DNA of 63,526 nt from positions 1 through 63,526 of the IMG/VR virus record IMGVR_UViG_3300024182_000007; one strand, given 5' to 3'. The notes below the pieces were generated by a model, which saw nothing but the letters and a program-made list of their open reading frames with translations, made no database searches and was not told where the DNA came from. Positions 1 through 7,931 of the stretch are shown here, piece after piece. The DNA comes from a virus. Positions within the stretch are counted from its first letter, which is position 1, and each line of letters opens with the position of its first letter. The position numbers and the translations under genes are program-made.

Positions 1-624
1 CCCCGTCTGTCCGCCTTTCTTCTGAGGAGCGGCGGCTTCCTTCTTCTTTGAATAGGGAAAGACGAATATCTTGTCGAAGATCAGCAGCGTCGGCGGGTCC
101 TTCCTGTCGTCCTTATCCCCGTCGTCAATTTTGTCCATCTTATGAGTGATGACGTGCCCCTTCAGCCCGACGTGATCCGGCAAATACCCCTTATTCAGAA
201 TCTCCGGCTTGAATCCCTGCTTCTCCAGACTGGCGCAATGGATCATCCACTTGCACTTCTTATTGAGCACGGCACCATTGACGGCATTGATGGTATTGCC
301 CTCCGTATCGACGTCCGTACCCTCGTCTGAAGGTTCGTCGTCGTCCCGATTGTCGATATTCCCCGGATGAAATCTGTCTACGCTCTCTTTCCCCAGCGAG
401 AAGTAATGATATTCCGGTTCGGCGTCGTCGATCGGGTCCAGATCGGCGTCCAATAACTGTAGCTTGTAGGCCACACACGTAAACGGGGCGCTCTGTTTCC
501 CCGTCTTTTTATTGGGTGGAAACTGATGGACTTTGCACACGCACTCCAGGACTTCCACGTTCCCTTCCTGAATTCCCAGAGAAGTTTCGACGGCGTCTTT
601 CGTCGCGTTGCTGACTTTTCCCAT
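1..624 (-). CDS. N-terminal part of a gene split by the window ends; possible ssDNA-binding protein
   Basis: An ATG at 624 opens a frame that runs 208 codons to position 1 without a stop. The protein has a beta-rich core and an acidic stretch around residues 85-105 (many Asp and Glu), then turns into a Lys/Ala/Gly linker at the edge. A frame with the same type of linker enters at 63526 on the same strand and ends at 63235. Joining the ends with the terminal CCCC counted once gives one protein of 303 residues. I do not recognise the family. Its place next to a PD-(D/E)XK nuclease and a Sak4-like ATPase suggests an ssDNA-binding partner for recombination, which is inference only. Confidence 0.75.
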   Translation of the reverse strand, partial: MGKVSNATKDAVETSLGIQEGNVEVLECVCKVHQFPPNKKTGKQSAPFTCVAYKLQLLDADLDPIDDAEPEYHYFSLGKESVDRFHPGNIDNRDDDEPSDEGTDVDTEGNTINAVNGAVLNKKCKWMIHCASLEKQGFKPEILNKGYLPDHVGLKGHVITHKMDKIDDGDKDDRKDPPTLLIFDKIFVFPYSKKKEAAAPQKKGGQTG

Positions 625-708
625 AACTCTCAAATCTCCTGTTCTTTCGTTTGAATTTGTCTTAGATTTTAGTGGCTTAGATCATCCTCAAAAAGGCGCA
701 AGGCAAAG

Positions 709-736
709 CGTATCACAAGAAACCGTGACAAGTCAA
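709..736 (-). promoter_or_regulatory. possible sigma70 promoter upstream of the 624 gene
   Basis: On the minus strand TTGACT (736-731) is followed after 16 bases by GATACG (714-709), preceded by TG as in an extended -10. The -35 is good and the -10 is weak. The same TTGACTTG start occurs in the promoter at 6873 and near 14713. Confidence 0.3.
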
Positions 737-757
737 TAGTATTCTTTAGCTCTAGAA

Positions 758-923
758 TCATACGCTTTGACGGCAGCGTTTACAAAACTTGTAGCCTTCC
801 AAACCAAGCCAGTTTAGTTTCAATATATGGGCGTTAGCCACAAGCGGGATCTTCCCCGACGGCGGGTCGAATATCCTTCCGCACCCGCTCAGATAAAAAT
901 GAAAAGCGAACGACCAGCGGCAT
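758..923 (-). pseudogene. small zinc-ribbon-like gene with a +1 frameshift
   Basis: The ATG at 923 gives only a 29-residue peptide. Skipping one T of the TTTT at 905-902 joins it to an open frame ending at 758. The repaired product has about 54 residues, with a Gly-Cys-Gly near the middle and Cys-Lys-Arg-Cys near the end, as in a small zinc-binding protein. The second frame reads like real protein but has no usable start of its own. The gene is otherwise the only content of the 625-960 gap. Function is unknown. Confidence 0.35.
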
Positions 924-960
924 AGATGGAACGTCCTGTCCGTCCTGAATGCCCTCCAGA

Positions 961-3441
961 CTAAACGTGGAGCTTCGGCGGAGGCGGCGGCGGATCGAGA
1001 CACGTTCTCATGTTGAACCACGACGGAGCCATTCCCTTTCTGATCCCCGAGGGGACCACCCATTCTATTTGATCGTCAATACAATAGACCTCACATCTAT
1101 CGTCGGCCGCTCGCATCCCCCTCCCCCTCATCTGCTGCAATTCCTGCATGACCGAATAGAGCATGAACTTCTTATCCTTGTTCCTCTCCTTCGCCAGATG
1201 AGAGGTAGTCACGTCGAAGGGGACTTTCGCTATAATCTGGTATTCGCACTCGGAATTATGTGAGGCAAAACCTTCTGCGACCAGCGTTTTGGTCGTCGTG
1301 CCGGTAGCCATTACATCTTGCTCTCCGATAAACTCTTTGCTTACTACCTTGACGGGTCTCGATCGTAATGAGCCAAAGCTGCCGATGCGGAGTTTTGGCA
1401 AGAGTCTTTCAGGTCGTATCTGACCAAGAAACCGCATGATGTCGCTCCTCCGTGTAATGAGTAGAGATATTCCATCCTTCCGTTGGTCTTGAGTACGCTT
1501 TTTGAAATAGCCACTGAAAGGAAAACCCTTTTCCTTCAGAAGTTCCATGATCTTATAAAGCATTTCATTTTCTGTCTGTGAAAGCCCCAGGAATATATTA
1601 GGTGAGTCACCCCCGCGATTCCATTTATTTACACGTTGTGACAGATACCCCTCTCCATCGAATGCCGATGCGAGGTACCCGGAAGCATAATCGGCATCGG
1701 TCTTCCAAACATCGGCAATCTGGCATAACGAACTGGGAAGAGTGGCGTCTCCTCGCAAATTCTGTGTCTCAACCCACTCAGAAACTCCGTTGCGAAAGAC
1801 GAGCCATTTATGCGCGTGAGACGATATTAAACGTGTGCCGTCTTCTAAACCGATTTGATAGCAAGGTAGGCGGATAAGCGCATTGCCCGTAATCGTTGCC
1901 TCTTGCCATCTTCGACTACGTCGTCCATCTACACGCTCTTCATCGAACGCAGCCAACTTTTGACCTATATGCAAGTCACCGATTTGCTTCCACTGAAGAT
2001 CCGCAGTCAAGACTTTGGTGTTAGGAGAGACGCAGTAAGGGAAGTCCCATCCCGTGGAGAACGACGGGCTCACCAGAACTCTAGGGGGCGCCGATCTCCT
2101 AAATTCCTCCGCCTTAGCGCTCGTCTCCCTTGCGTCGTTATTCAGGATCATCAGCCTCGCGTATTGAGAATGCCTTTGAATGAACGCCGCCCGCTCGTAA
2201 CTCTTCGTCTGAATAATCCCCTTTCTATCCAACCTGTCCTCTATAATCTGATCCACGCGCGCGACCATCACTTTCAGCTCATCCTCGTCCGTCCTCCAGG
2301 TCATCTTCACCGTCGGGATATGGATAAAGGGCATGCGATTCAGCGGGAAGACGCGCGGCCACTCTTTGAATTCGTACTCGCTCTTCGGAACTCCGAGCAA
2401 CTGGAGAGTGTAAGGCCGGACGGTGCCGGAGAGCATGACGATCCGAGGGACGCCAGAGAACAGGTTCGAGCGGACGTATTTCCCCGGCCAGATACACTCG
2501 AACGTGATCCCTTTCTCATCGGCTTCCCAAACCCATTCCCCTTGAGTGAGCGTGGAGATCCACCACAGCCGGTTATCCAGGTCCTTGTCTGTATCTGTAT
2601 CCTCTTCTTGGCCATGCGCCCTCTTAAGCGCCTTTCTGGAGAGGACGGCCCATCTCTTCCACCCGTCCAGCTCCAGCCCCCCTTTGCGGTCAATGGGCAT
2701 CGGCAGCGGCGCCTCCACGTAAGAAATATGAATAGCGACGAAATCCGAAATCTGGTCGAAAATAGCATGGGCTTCGTCGCACACGAGTATCCCCACGTTC
2801 CCCAGACTCCCCTTACTGGCCCTCCGCGAATGCATCCAGAACTGATAATTCGTCACTCCCAGCGGACTCGCCCTGAAAGCCGTCAATGCTTCAGAGTACT
2901 GGCAAAGGGGCGTCCCATATAGATTACAGTCCTCGTCAATCCCCCTGTCGCACGTCCACCACCCTTTCTTGTTTCGCTCGTCTCCGGAATGGCACTTATA
3001 ATTCGCAACCCCGCGCATGTCGGCCATCCCGCACGGTCCAAAATCTTTCCCGTACTGATCTTGTAATCCTTTGGTGGCGGTAAGGACGACAACCCTCTGA
3101 TCAGAGAGTTCCCCGATCATCGGCGGGATGGCGCTCTTTCCCGATCCAGTGCTCTGAGACAGGACGGTTATCGGATGCTTACTATCGAGAACGGCCTGCA
3201 CTCCCTCTATCTGAGTCTTCCTCCAGGTCTCGAATTTAGCCGGAAGGTTGAAGTCTTTCGGAGAAGAGCAGCGGCCCCAATCGGCCGCCTTCGTGCATTC
3301 CCGGCAGCAAGTGCAATTGGCTGACTCTGCCAGGTAAAGGTCCTGAAACGGACAAGTATGAGGAGGGGACTGTTCGTGCGGACAGTTCCTCATCCCCGTC
3401 AGTTTGGAGGCGATCGATTGGGCAATCTCGGCTTTCGTCAT
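961..3441 (-). CDS. DinG/XPD-like SF2 DNA helicase carrying an intein
   Basis: Numbered from the ATG at 3441, the Walker A motif (STGSGKSA) lies near residues 97-104 and the DEAH box near 221-224. Four cysteines lie between them, as in the Fe-S domain of XPD/DinG helicases. The C-terminal helicase motifs include STGWDFP and QMRGRGMR. An intein of 260 residues splits the STGWDFP segment. The start at 3441 makes an ATGA overlap with the gene before it; an ATG at 3468 is possible but lacks a ribosome site. The excised helicase would be about 566 residues. The role is probably unwinding DNA in replication or recombination. Confidence 0.85.
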   Translation of the reverse strand: MTKAEIAQSIASKLTGMRNCPHEQSPPHTCPFQDLYLAESANCTCCRECTKAADWGRCSSPKDFNLPAKFETWRKTQIEGVQAVLDSKHPITVLSQSTGSGKSAIPPMIGELSDQRVVVLTATKGLQDQYGKDFGPCGMADMRGVANYKCHSGDERNKKGWWTCDRGIDEDCNLYGTPLCQYSEALTAFRASPLGVTNYQFWMHSRRASKGSLGNVGILVCDEAHAIFDQISDFVAIHISYVEAPLPMPIDRKGGLELDGWKRWAVLSRKALKRAHGQEEDTDTDKDLDNRLWWISTLTQGEWVWEADEKGITFECIWPGKYVRSNLFSGVPRIVMLSGTVRPYTLQLLGVPKSEYEFKEWPRVFPLNRMPFIHIPTVKMTWRTDEDELKVMVARVDQIIEDRLDRKGIIQTKSYERAAFIQRHSQYARLMILNNDARETSAKAEEFRRSAPPRVLVSPSFSTGWDFPYCVSPNTKVLTADLQWKQIGDLHIGQKLAAFDEERVDGRRSRRWQEATITGNALIRLPCYQIGLEDGTRLISSHAHKWLVFRNGVSEWVETQNLRGDATLPSSLCQIADVWKTDADYASGYLASAFDGEGYLSQRVNKWNRGGDSPNIFLGLSQTENEMLYKIMELLKEKGFPFSGYFKKRTQDQRKDGISLLITRRSDIMRFLGQIRPERLLPKLRIGSFGSLRSRPVKVVSKEFIGEQDVMATGTTTKTLVAEGFASHNSECEYQIIAKVPFDVTTSHLAKERNKDKKFMLYSVMQELQQMRGRGMRAADDRCEVYCIDDQIEWVVPSGIRKGMAPSWFNMRTCLDPPPPPPKLHV
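1255..2034 (-). mobile_element. intein with a LAGLIDADG endonuclease motif
   Basis: The 260-residue insert starts with Cys (codon 2034-2032) in CVSPNTKVLTAD, the splicing block A. Block B is visible as DGTRLISSHAHKWLV. It ends with FASHN, followed by Ser as the +1 residue. The centre holds YLASAFDGEGYLS, a LAGLIDADG-type motif. Flanking helicase residues (TGWDFPY before, SECEYQIIAKVPF after) join into a continuous conserved motif. All residues needed for splicing are present: Cys1, the block B His, the terminal Asn and Ser+1. The penultimate residue is also His. Confidence 0.9.
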
Positions 3442-3611
3442 TCCTTCAACCCGTCCGACTTCAAACATCCGATTTTTATATTGCAGGCATCAATAACGTC
3501 TTTAAGATCGGCATAGGTCGTCTCACGGCTGACGCGCGTGTCAGAGAACAGATCTTCGATCGCATTCATTACGGCGTCCACAAGCTTCTGGTGGCGTTCG
3601 GCCTTAGTCAT
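3438..3611 (-). CDS. small hypothetical protein (57 aa)
   Basis: The start at 3611 forms ATGA with the stop of the upstream ATPase gene, and its own stop forms ATGA with the helicase start at 3441. The protein begins MTKAERHQKLVDAVMNAIED and looks helical, with a Cys pair near the C-terminus. Translational coupling to the helicase suggests a common expression unit. I do not recognise the family. Confidence 0.6.
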   Translation of the reverse strand: MTKAERHQKLVDAVMNAIEDLFSDTRVSRETTYADLKDVIDACNIKIGCLKSDGLKE

Positions 3612-4864
3612 TTCTGAAATCCCCTCTTCACGTAATCCCCAGCCTTCTCCGTCAGTTCCCACCCTCCCCCTTCGCTCCTCTCCATTATCCTCAGCGCCCC
3701 CAACTCCTCTAATGCCCTTTTGGCCGTCCCATCGGAGAACATGCCTCTAGCTGCAACGCGCCCCGCGCTCGTCCGATAGTGCGGCCCGTTCCCGTTCCTC
3801 CCGACCATATCAATCGCTTCCCTCAGCGCGACACTCCGCACCATCGGCATCGAATCAAGCGCCATTTTCTTAATAATCCTCCACGCCTCCCCTCCGATCC
3901 CGCCCTCTACTCCCAGGAATTCCATCGCCCGATAGATCATCCCTAACTCGAGTGTGATGCGAGTGGGCTTCTCCGCGCTAGGGACATCGGTAATCTCCTT
4001 CGAGAACGTATCCCTCAGCACCAGTCCCCTGGCCGTCCCCGCCAGCTGCCCCATCGCTATGATCCCGTCCTTCTCCGCATGGCTGAGTTCCCTCGGCTCT
4101 ATCTTGCTTTTCCAGTCCAATCCAAAACTCTCGAAAAAGCTCTTCACGCTCTCCCTGATCTGAGCGGCCATCTTAGGCGTATTCGCTCTCCCCAGCGCGG
4201 CGAACGCCTCTGCCCACCCGTCCGAATACGGATAACGAAAGAATACGAACCTCTCTCCCATCGCGCTGACCATCGCATGACTCCTATCGACGGCCGGCGT
4301 CACCCCCGTCAGGAATCCGATATGCCCCTTCCACCTCAAACACCTCCCTCCTTCCCCTCCCACGTCCCTCACCCATTCGCCGTCGTAAATCTCCCGGAAC
4401 GCCGCCAGCATCTCCCCCAGATCGTCCTTATGCATGGCTAGGATAGAAGTAAAATCCTTGAATATCAGCGCCCCTCTATCCCCGATCTCCCTCAATATCC
4501 CCCCCTTAGCGGCCTTCTCCTGATCCCCCTTCCCCGTCTGCTTCCAATACTTCTTGGGGACGCCGCTCAATAAAGACGGATGCCCCTTGAGCGTGCTCTT
4601 GACATAGACCCCATCGACGTCCTTCAGCGTCATCAATAGTTCCGTCTTCCCGCAGCTCGACTCTCCGACGAGCATCAGCCACACCGGATCGCCCTGCATC
4701 ATATTGGCCGCGAGACTCCCCATAACCACGTACAGCGGAGATGGATCTGGCAGATGAAGAAAGTCCTGGAATTGGGCGGCCAGCGCATATATGGGCGTCG
4801 ATGAGGAGGCTAAGGGGGAACGCGAAAAGGAAGCTTTACGCGGCATCGTTTGGGCTAGATTCAA
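3608..4864 (-). CDS. P-loop ATPase with C-terminal winged helix, replication-associated
   Basis: The frame opens with TTG at 4864, with an ATG at 4846 as the alternative. Residues 67-74 form a Walker A motif (GESSCGKT), and ALIFKDF near residue 133 is a Walker B-like strand. The last 80 residues look like a winged helix. The gene lies between a ParB-like gene and a helicase. The family is not recognised with certainty; a helicase loader or primase-like ATPase is possible. The protein at 22001-22924 has a similar layout with a broken P-loop. Confidence 0.7.
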   Translation of the reverse strand: MNLAQTMPRKASFSRSPLASSSTPIYALAAQFQDFLHLPDPSPLYVVMGSLAANMMQGDPVWLMLVGESSCGKTELLMTLKDVDGVYVKSTLKGHPSLLSGVPKKYWKQTGKGDQEKAAKGGILREIGDRGALIFKDFTSILAMHKDDLGEMLAAFREIYDGEWVRDVGGEGGRCLRWKGHIGFLTGVTPAVDRSHAMVSAMGERFVFFRYPYSDGWAEAFAALGRANTPKMAAQIRESVKSFFESFGLDWKSKIEPRELSHAEKDGIIAMGQLAGTARGLVLRDTFSKEITDVPSAEKPTRITLELGMIYRAMEFLGVEGGIGGEAWRIIKKMALDSMPMVRSVALREAIDMVGRNGNGPHYRTSAGRVAARGMFSDGTAKRALEELGALRIMERSEGGGWELTEKAGDYVKRGFQK

Positions 4865-4865
4865 A

Positions 4866-4892
4866 GGGGAGCGGCATTGAGGAGCGCTCCCC
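4866..4892. repeat. intercistronic hairpin
   Basis: GGGGAGCG (4866-4873) and CGCTCCCC (4885-4892) form an 8-bp stem with an 11-base loop, just upstream of the ATPase start. There is no T-run, so it may be an attenuator or an RNA processing site rather than a terminator. Confidence 0.4.
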
Positions 4893-4947
4893 CTCTGATT
4901 CCCCGCGAAAGGAGGTCAAGCCAAAGACGGGGAAACTCGTTAAAGGA

Positions 4948-6009
4948 TTAAGCGGCCCTCTTGGGCTTGGGCTCTCCCTTACTCTTGGGAAGGGCTTCGG
5001 CGATCTCGTCCCACTTCCGCAACAAAGTCCCCTCGGTCCCTTCCCCTTGGGAGAACTTCACAAAATACGCTGCAAATGATGCCATCACCGGCGGAGATGC
5101 AGGCCCGCACATGCTCTCGAAGAACCCGATCAGCTCTTTCTTCTGCCGGGGCTCCTTCCCCTTCAGCGCGCCTTTCTTTCTGGCCGCCTGAACGACATGC
5201 TTCTCCTGGACTTTGGGCTTCTCCGCGTTCTTCTTCGCTATGGCTTTTTGCTTAGCACTCATCTTCGGGTTGGCATCCGCCCTTTTAACGGCTTCCTTCG
5301 CTTCCTCCCGAGAGAGCTTTTTGGCGTCCTCGACGACTTCCTCGCGCTTCTCCGGCTCTACCCGCTTGATCGCCGTCAATGCGGCTTGAGTAGTCATCTC
5401 GCCGGAATGAACCTGCTGTTGAATCGACTTCGGCGCCTCGGCCAGCTTCTCGTGCTCGGTGATCGTCGCCGTGCTCACCCCAAAGTAAGCCGCCACCTGC
5501 TTGGTATTCTCGCCACCCTCCCAGCCGTTCTCCTTTCGGGCGTCGGCTATCAGCAGCATGAGATCGATGGGAGTAAAGTTCTTGCGCTGGATGTTCTCGA
5601 TGATAGCGGCGCGTTTCGCCTGCGCGTCATCGTATCGCCTGACAACGCATTCCAGCGTGAACGGCCCCTGCTTCTTCGGATCGTATCTCGACTTGAACTC
5701 GCCGGAATTGATCCTCATCGCGGCGGCCCTTCTGCGATGTCCGGCGATCAGCGAATATTGCCCTTGCTTCTCCTCCCTGACTATCAAGGGAAGCAATTGC
5801 CCCTCAGGCTCCAGTAAGCTCAGGGCAAGTTCGCGTATCGACTTCTCCTCGGCCTCAGGAGATCCCTTGAACTTTCTGACTAACTGCTCTTTCCTCAGCT
5901 TGATCTCATCCGGTAACAGATTAAGGGTCAACCCCAGATCCGGCCTTTCATCCTCAGGCTGATCATGCTGCTCCGGGGACGGGGAATCGCTCGTTTGTCC
6001 GTTCGTCAT
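4948..6009 (-). CDS. ParB-like protein (ParB/Srx nuclease-fold domain plus HTH)
   Basis: The N-terminal half has ParB signatures: the GHRRRAAA box, then IENIQRKNFTPIDLM, then an HTH (KQVAAYFGVSTATITEHEKL). The C-terminal third is rich in Lys, Glu and Ala and ends in a basic tail. The start at 6009 has AGAGGA about five bases upstream. No ParA-type ATPase was found, so the role may be transcription control or segregation of an extrachromosomal prophage. The gene overlaps the end of the HTH gene by 47 bases. Confidence 0.8.
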   Translation of the reverse strand: MTNGQTSDSPSPEQHDQPEDERPDLGLTLNLLPDEIKLRKEQLVRKFKGSPEAEEKSIRELALSLLEPEGQLLPLIVREEKQGQYSLIAGHRRRAAAMRINSGEFKSRYDPKKQGPFTLECVVRRYDDAQAKRAAIIENIQRKNFTPIDLMLLIADARKENGWEGGENTKQVAAYFGVSTATITEHEKLAEAPKSIQQQVHSGEMTTQAALTAIKRVEPEKREEVVEDAKKLSREEAKEAVKRADANPKMSAKQKAIAKKNAEKPKVQEKHVVQAARKKGALKGKEPRQKKELIGFFESMCGPASPPVMASFAAYFVKFSQGEGTEGTLLRKWDEIAEALPKSKGEPKPKRAA

Positions 6010-6355
6010 AAATCCTCTCTACCTGCTCCAGCGTCAGCCCGAAAGCGTCCGCTAGTTTTCTGGCCATCTTCAAGCTCGGCCGCGTCTTCAACGTCAACAG
6101 CCTGCTCAGATGGGATTCGTTCGTCTTCATTCTCGCGGCGGTCGCGCGAATGTTGATGTTCGGGAACTCCGGGTTCTTTCTCCCCCGCGTGCGCTTGTCG
6201 TCGGCGTCCCGGATGACGATCAGATTGGATTCGGGACGGCTTTCGACAAGCGGCGGCGCAGGAGGAGATTGCTGTTTAACCAGCCTAGCGGGGCCTTTGT
6301 TCTTAGCGGATTTCGTGGAGCGCTTGCTCATCACCAGACCATGATACTCCATCAT
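5963..6355 (-). CDS. XRE/Cro-type HTH regulator
   Basis: The first 60 residues are basic and flexible. The C-terminal part has a Cro/CI-like HTH, with the predicted helices around ATAARMKTNESHLSRLLTLK and KMARKLADAFGLTLEQVERI. AAGGA sits just before the double ATG at 6355. It lies directly upstream of the ParB-like gene. It is a good candidate for the phage repressor or an early regulator. Confidence 0.75.
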   Translation of the reverse strand: MMEYHGLVMSKRSTKSAKNKGPARLVKQQSPPAPPLVESRPESNLIVIRDADDKRTRGRKNPEFPNINIRATAARMKTNESHLSRLLTLKTRPSLKMARKLADAFGLTLEQVERIYDERTNERFPVPGAA

Positions 6356-6392
6356 ATTCCTTTGTCAAGCGCTTTCTTCTCGCTTATCACGG

Positions 6393-6488
6393 CTATTTTC
6401 TTCGGCCTTGCGTCAGCGTTCCGATCAGCGCAAAAAGCGAGCATACCGCTACGGTCACATTCAACCAGAATTGAAGATTTGCGCTCAT
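6393..6488 (-). CDS. tiny single-span membrane protein (31 aa)
   Basis: The start at 6488 forms ATGA with the preceding gene. It has one hydrophobic span (about residues 9-24) followed by a basic end (GRRK). It is the last of three coupled small membrane proteins. Function is unknown; holin-like or superinfection roles are possible. Confidence 0.5.
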   Translation of the reverse strand: MSANLQFWLNVTVAVCSLFALIGTLTQGRRK

Positions 6489-6616
6489 CTCCCCTGCCTC
6501 GCCCTGATCAGCTGATAGACGCAAGCGAACAAGCAGAGGAGAATCGCGCCCGTAATCCAATCCCCTAATTCCTCCGACAAAGGACGGGCGAATATACGCA
6601 AAGCAAGACCGATCAT
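6485..6616 (-). CDS. tiny single-span membrane protein (43 aa)
   Basis: The start at 6616 forms ATGA with the preceding gene. An amphipathic N-terminus is followed by a span (WITGAILLCLFACVYQLI) and a basic tail. The longer frame from 6724 has no ribosome site and overlaps its neighbour. Confidence 0.5.
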   Translation of the reverse strand: MIGLALRIFARPLSEELGDWITGAILLCLFACVYQLIRARQGR

Positions 6617-6747
6617 CTCTTTCTCTGCCCGGCGATCATGCGGCATCCGACGTAAATACCAAAGAACAGTAACAGGAGAACGGAGACGATCTCCCAATCC
6701 GCAAGGTGGCGCATGAGAATCCAACTAGACGTTACGTGGCTCGTCAT
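6613..6747 (-). CDS. tiny single-span membrane protein (44 aa)
   Basis: AAGGAG lies six bases before the ATG at 6747. The span is around IVSVLLLLFFGIYVG, followed by a basic end (GQRKR). It is the first gene after the promoter at 6873-6845 and leads a chain of three ATGA-coupled membrane peptides. Confidence 0.55.
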   Translation of the reverse strand: MTSHVTSSWILMRHLADWEIVSVLLLLFFGIYVGCRMIAGQRKR

Positions 6748-6844
6748 ATAACTCCTTAACCCTTAAAAGGGAGCGGCTCCGTCTCACTCCCTCCTGAGAA
6801 CGGCCGCCGCTCGTCGTCTGTCTCATATAGGGTAGGTTGAGAGA

Positions 6845-6873
6845 ATAGTAGCAGATCGTCACGGTCAAGTCAA
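6845..6873 (-). promoter_or_regulatory. sigma70-type promoter for the membrane-peptide/HTH/ParB operon
   Basis: TTGACT (6873-6868), a 17-base spacer, then TACTAT (6850-6845) on the minus strand. It lies just after the RHH gene and about 100 bases before the first membrane-peptide gene. Confidence 0.6.
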
Positions 6874-6879
6874 GAACTT

Positions 6880-7170
6880 TTATTTGGTCGAATACGGAGG
6901 TCTGGGGACGGGCTTCCCCGTATGCAGATCGACCTTCTCTCCTCTCAGCGGGTGAAGCTCCTGCCTCTCCTTTCGGATCTTCTTGATGAAGTCCTCGACG
7001 GCGGCCACGATCATCCCATTCATCGAGCACCATTCGATCTCCGACTCTTGTTTGAGCTTCTCGTGAAGGGGGACGGGAAGCTTGACGAGGATAGCCTGAC
7101 GCGGGTAGTAAAAATCGATGACCCAACCTGCGCGTTTGCGACGTCTCATTTCTTTGGCGGATAGTGACAT
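6880..7170 (-). CDS. ribbon-helix-helix-like DNA-binding protein
   Basis: The 96-residue protein has a basic N-terminus, then a strand-helix-helix pattern (ILVKLPVPLHEKLKQESEIE, then NGMIVAAVEDFIKKI) typical of Arc/MetJ-like repressors. Its promoter overlaps a palindrome that also covers the start codon, pointing to autoregulation. The -10 box ends seven bases before the ATG, so the mRNA is probably leaderless. Confidence 0.65.
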   Translation of the reverse strand: MSLSAKEMRRRKRAGWVIDFYYPRQAILVKLPVPLHEKLKQESEIEWCSMNGMIVAAVEDFIKKIRKERQELHPLRGEKVDLHTGKPVPRPPYSTK

Positions 7171-7207
7171 ATACTAACGTATATCATGAACGGATACCGG
7201 CTGTCAA
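7169..7207 (-). promoter_or_regulatory. leaderless promoter with overlapping palindromic operator for the RHH gene
   Basis: TTGACA (7207-7202), 18 bases, then TGA-TATACG (the -10 at 7183-7178), seven bases, then the ATG at 7170. The inverted repeat ATATAC-TAAC-GTATAT (7169-7184) covers the -10 and the start. Binding by the RHH protein would block its own transcription. Confidence 0.6.
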
Positions 7208-7361
7208 TGGACATAACTTCTGCACGCACGTCTGTCTCACATCTTCTCTTGATGAATTACCCTTAGACTCTAGACTTAAATATAAGAGGGAGAGAGATTG
7301 AGACTATGGTCTGTGCAAAAGTAATGGACGGGCTTTCCCAAAGCGTGCTATCATGCTGAGC

Positions 7362-7919
7362 ATGCGTAAGATGCGTAATAGAATCATGCAGATGTACGGA
7401 ATTCACAAGACGCAATGGGATGCGATGGACGCGGTCGATCGTAAACTCTATTTGGATGAGAAGGCAGCCCGCAAAGAGGATAGAGCGAGGAGAAGAAAGC
7501 CTCCGAAGTTCGTTTCGGGGATGAAAATCGGCATGCTGACTCTTCTCATGAGGGCAGGAATCAGAGGATATTTTAGAGTGCCGTTCCATAACGGACGGTG
7601 GAAAGTGAAGTGCGATTGCGGAAAGGAGATCGTCGTCACCTATAACCAGTTGCAGAGAGGGAAGTATTCGTGCGGATGCACGCCCAAACCGAGGAAAGCG
7701 CCGGAACTCACGCGCCCGCCTAAAGAACTGCCTCAACGGGTATATGGGCGACTGATAGTGCATGAATATCACATGAACTTCGGCTGGCTTTGCGAGTGCT
7801 CCGACTGCGGGGACTTCTCGTGGGTCCGATACTCCAAGTTTCTGGAGGGGCATGGGAAGAGACCGTGCCTGCTGACGTGCCTCGATCGCAAACTGAAGCA
7901 ATCGAAGCGTGGGGGGTAG
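7362..7919 (+). CDS. zinc-finger protein related to the HNH-type gene at 60317
   Basis: This gene points opposite to its neighbours. The core has VKCDCGKEIVVTYNQLQRGK then SCGC, matching the CDCG...SCGC zinc finger of the HNH-like protein at 60317-60973. A second CECSDCG finger follows. No HNH nuclease core was seen, so it may be a decayed or minimal homing-type element. An ATG at 7353 lies inside a likely -10 (TATCAT), and the ATG at 7362 comes seven bases after it, so I prefer 7362. Confidence 0.6.
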   Translation: MRKMRNRIMQMYGIHKTQWDAMDAVDRKLYLDEKAARKEDRARRRKPPKFVSGMKIGMLTLLMRAGIRGYFRVPFHNGRWKVKCDCGKEIVVTYNQLQRGKYSCGCTPKPRKAPELTRPPKELPQRVYGRLIVHEYHMNFGWLCECSDCGDFSWVRYSKFLEGHGKRPCLLTCLDRKLKQSKRGG

Positions 7920-7931
7920 GGGGGATATTCT

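Noticed and set aside
1903-2922. Long plus-strand open frame (339 codons) opposite the helicase
   Set aside because: Arg/Pro/Leu-rich shadow of the helicase gene, which has clear motifs on the other strand.
6725-7126. Minus-strand frame of 133 codons spanning the RHH gene and promoter
   Set aside because: It crosses a clear promoter and overprints the RHH gene with an Arg-rich, unnatural sequence.
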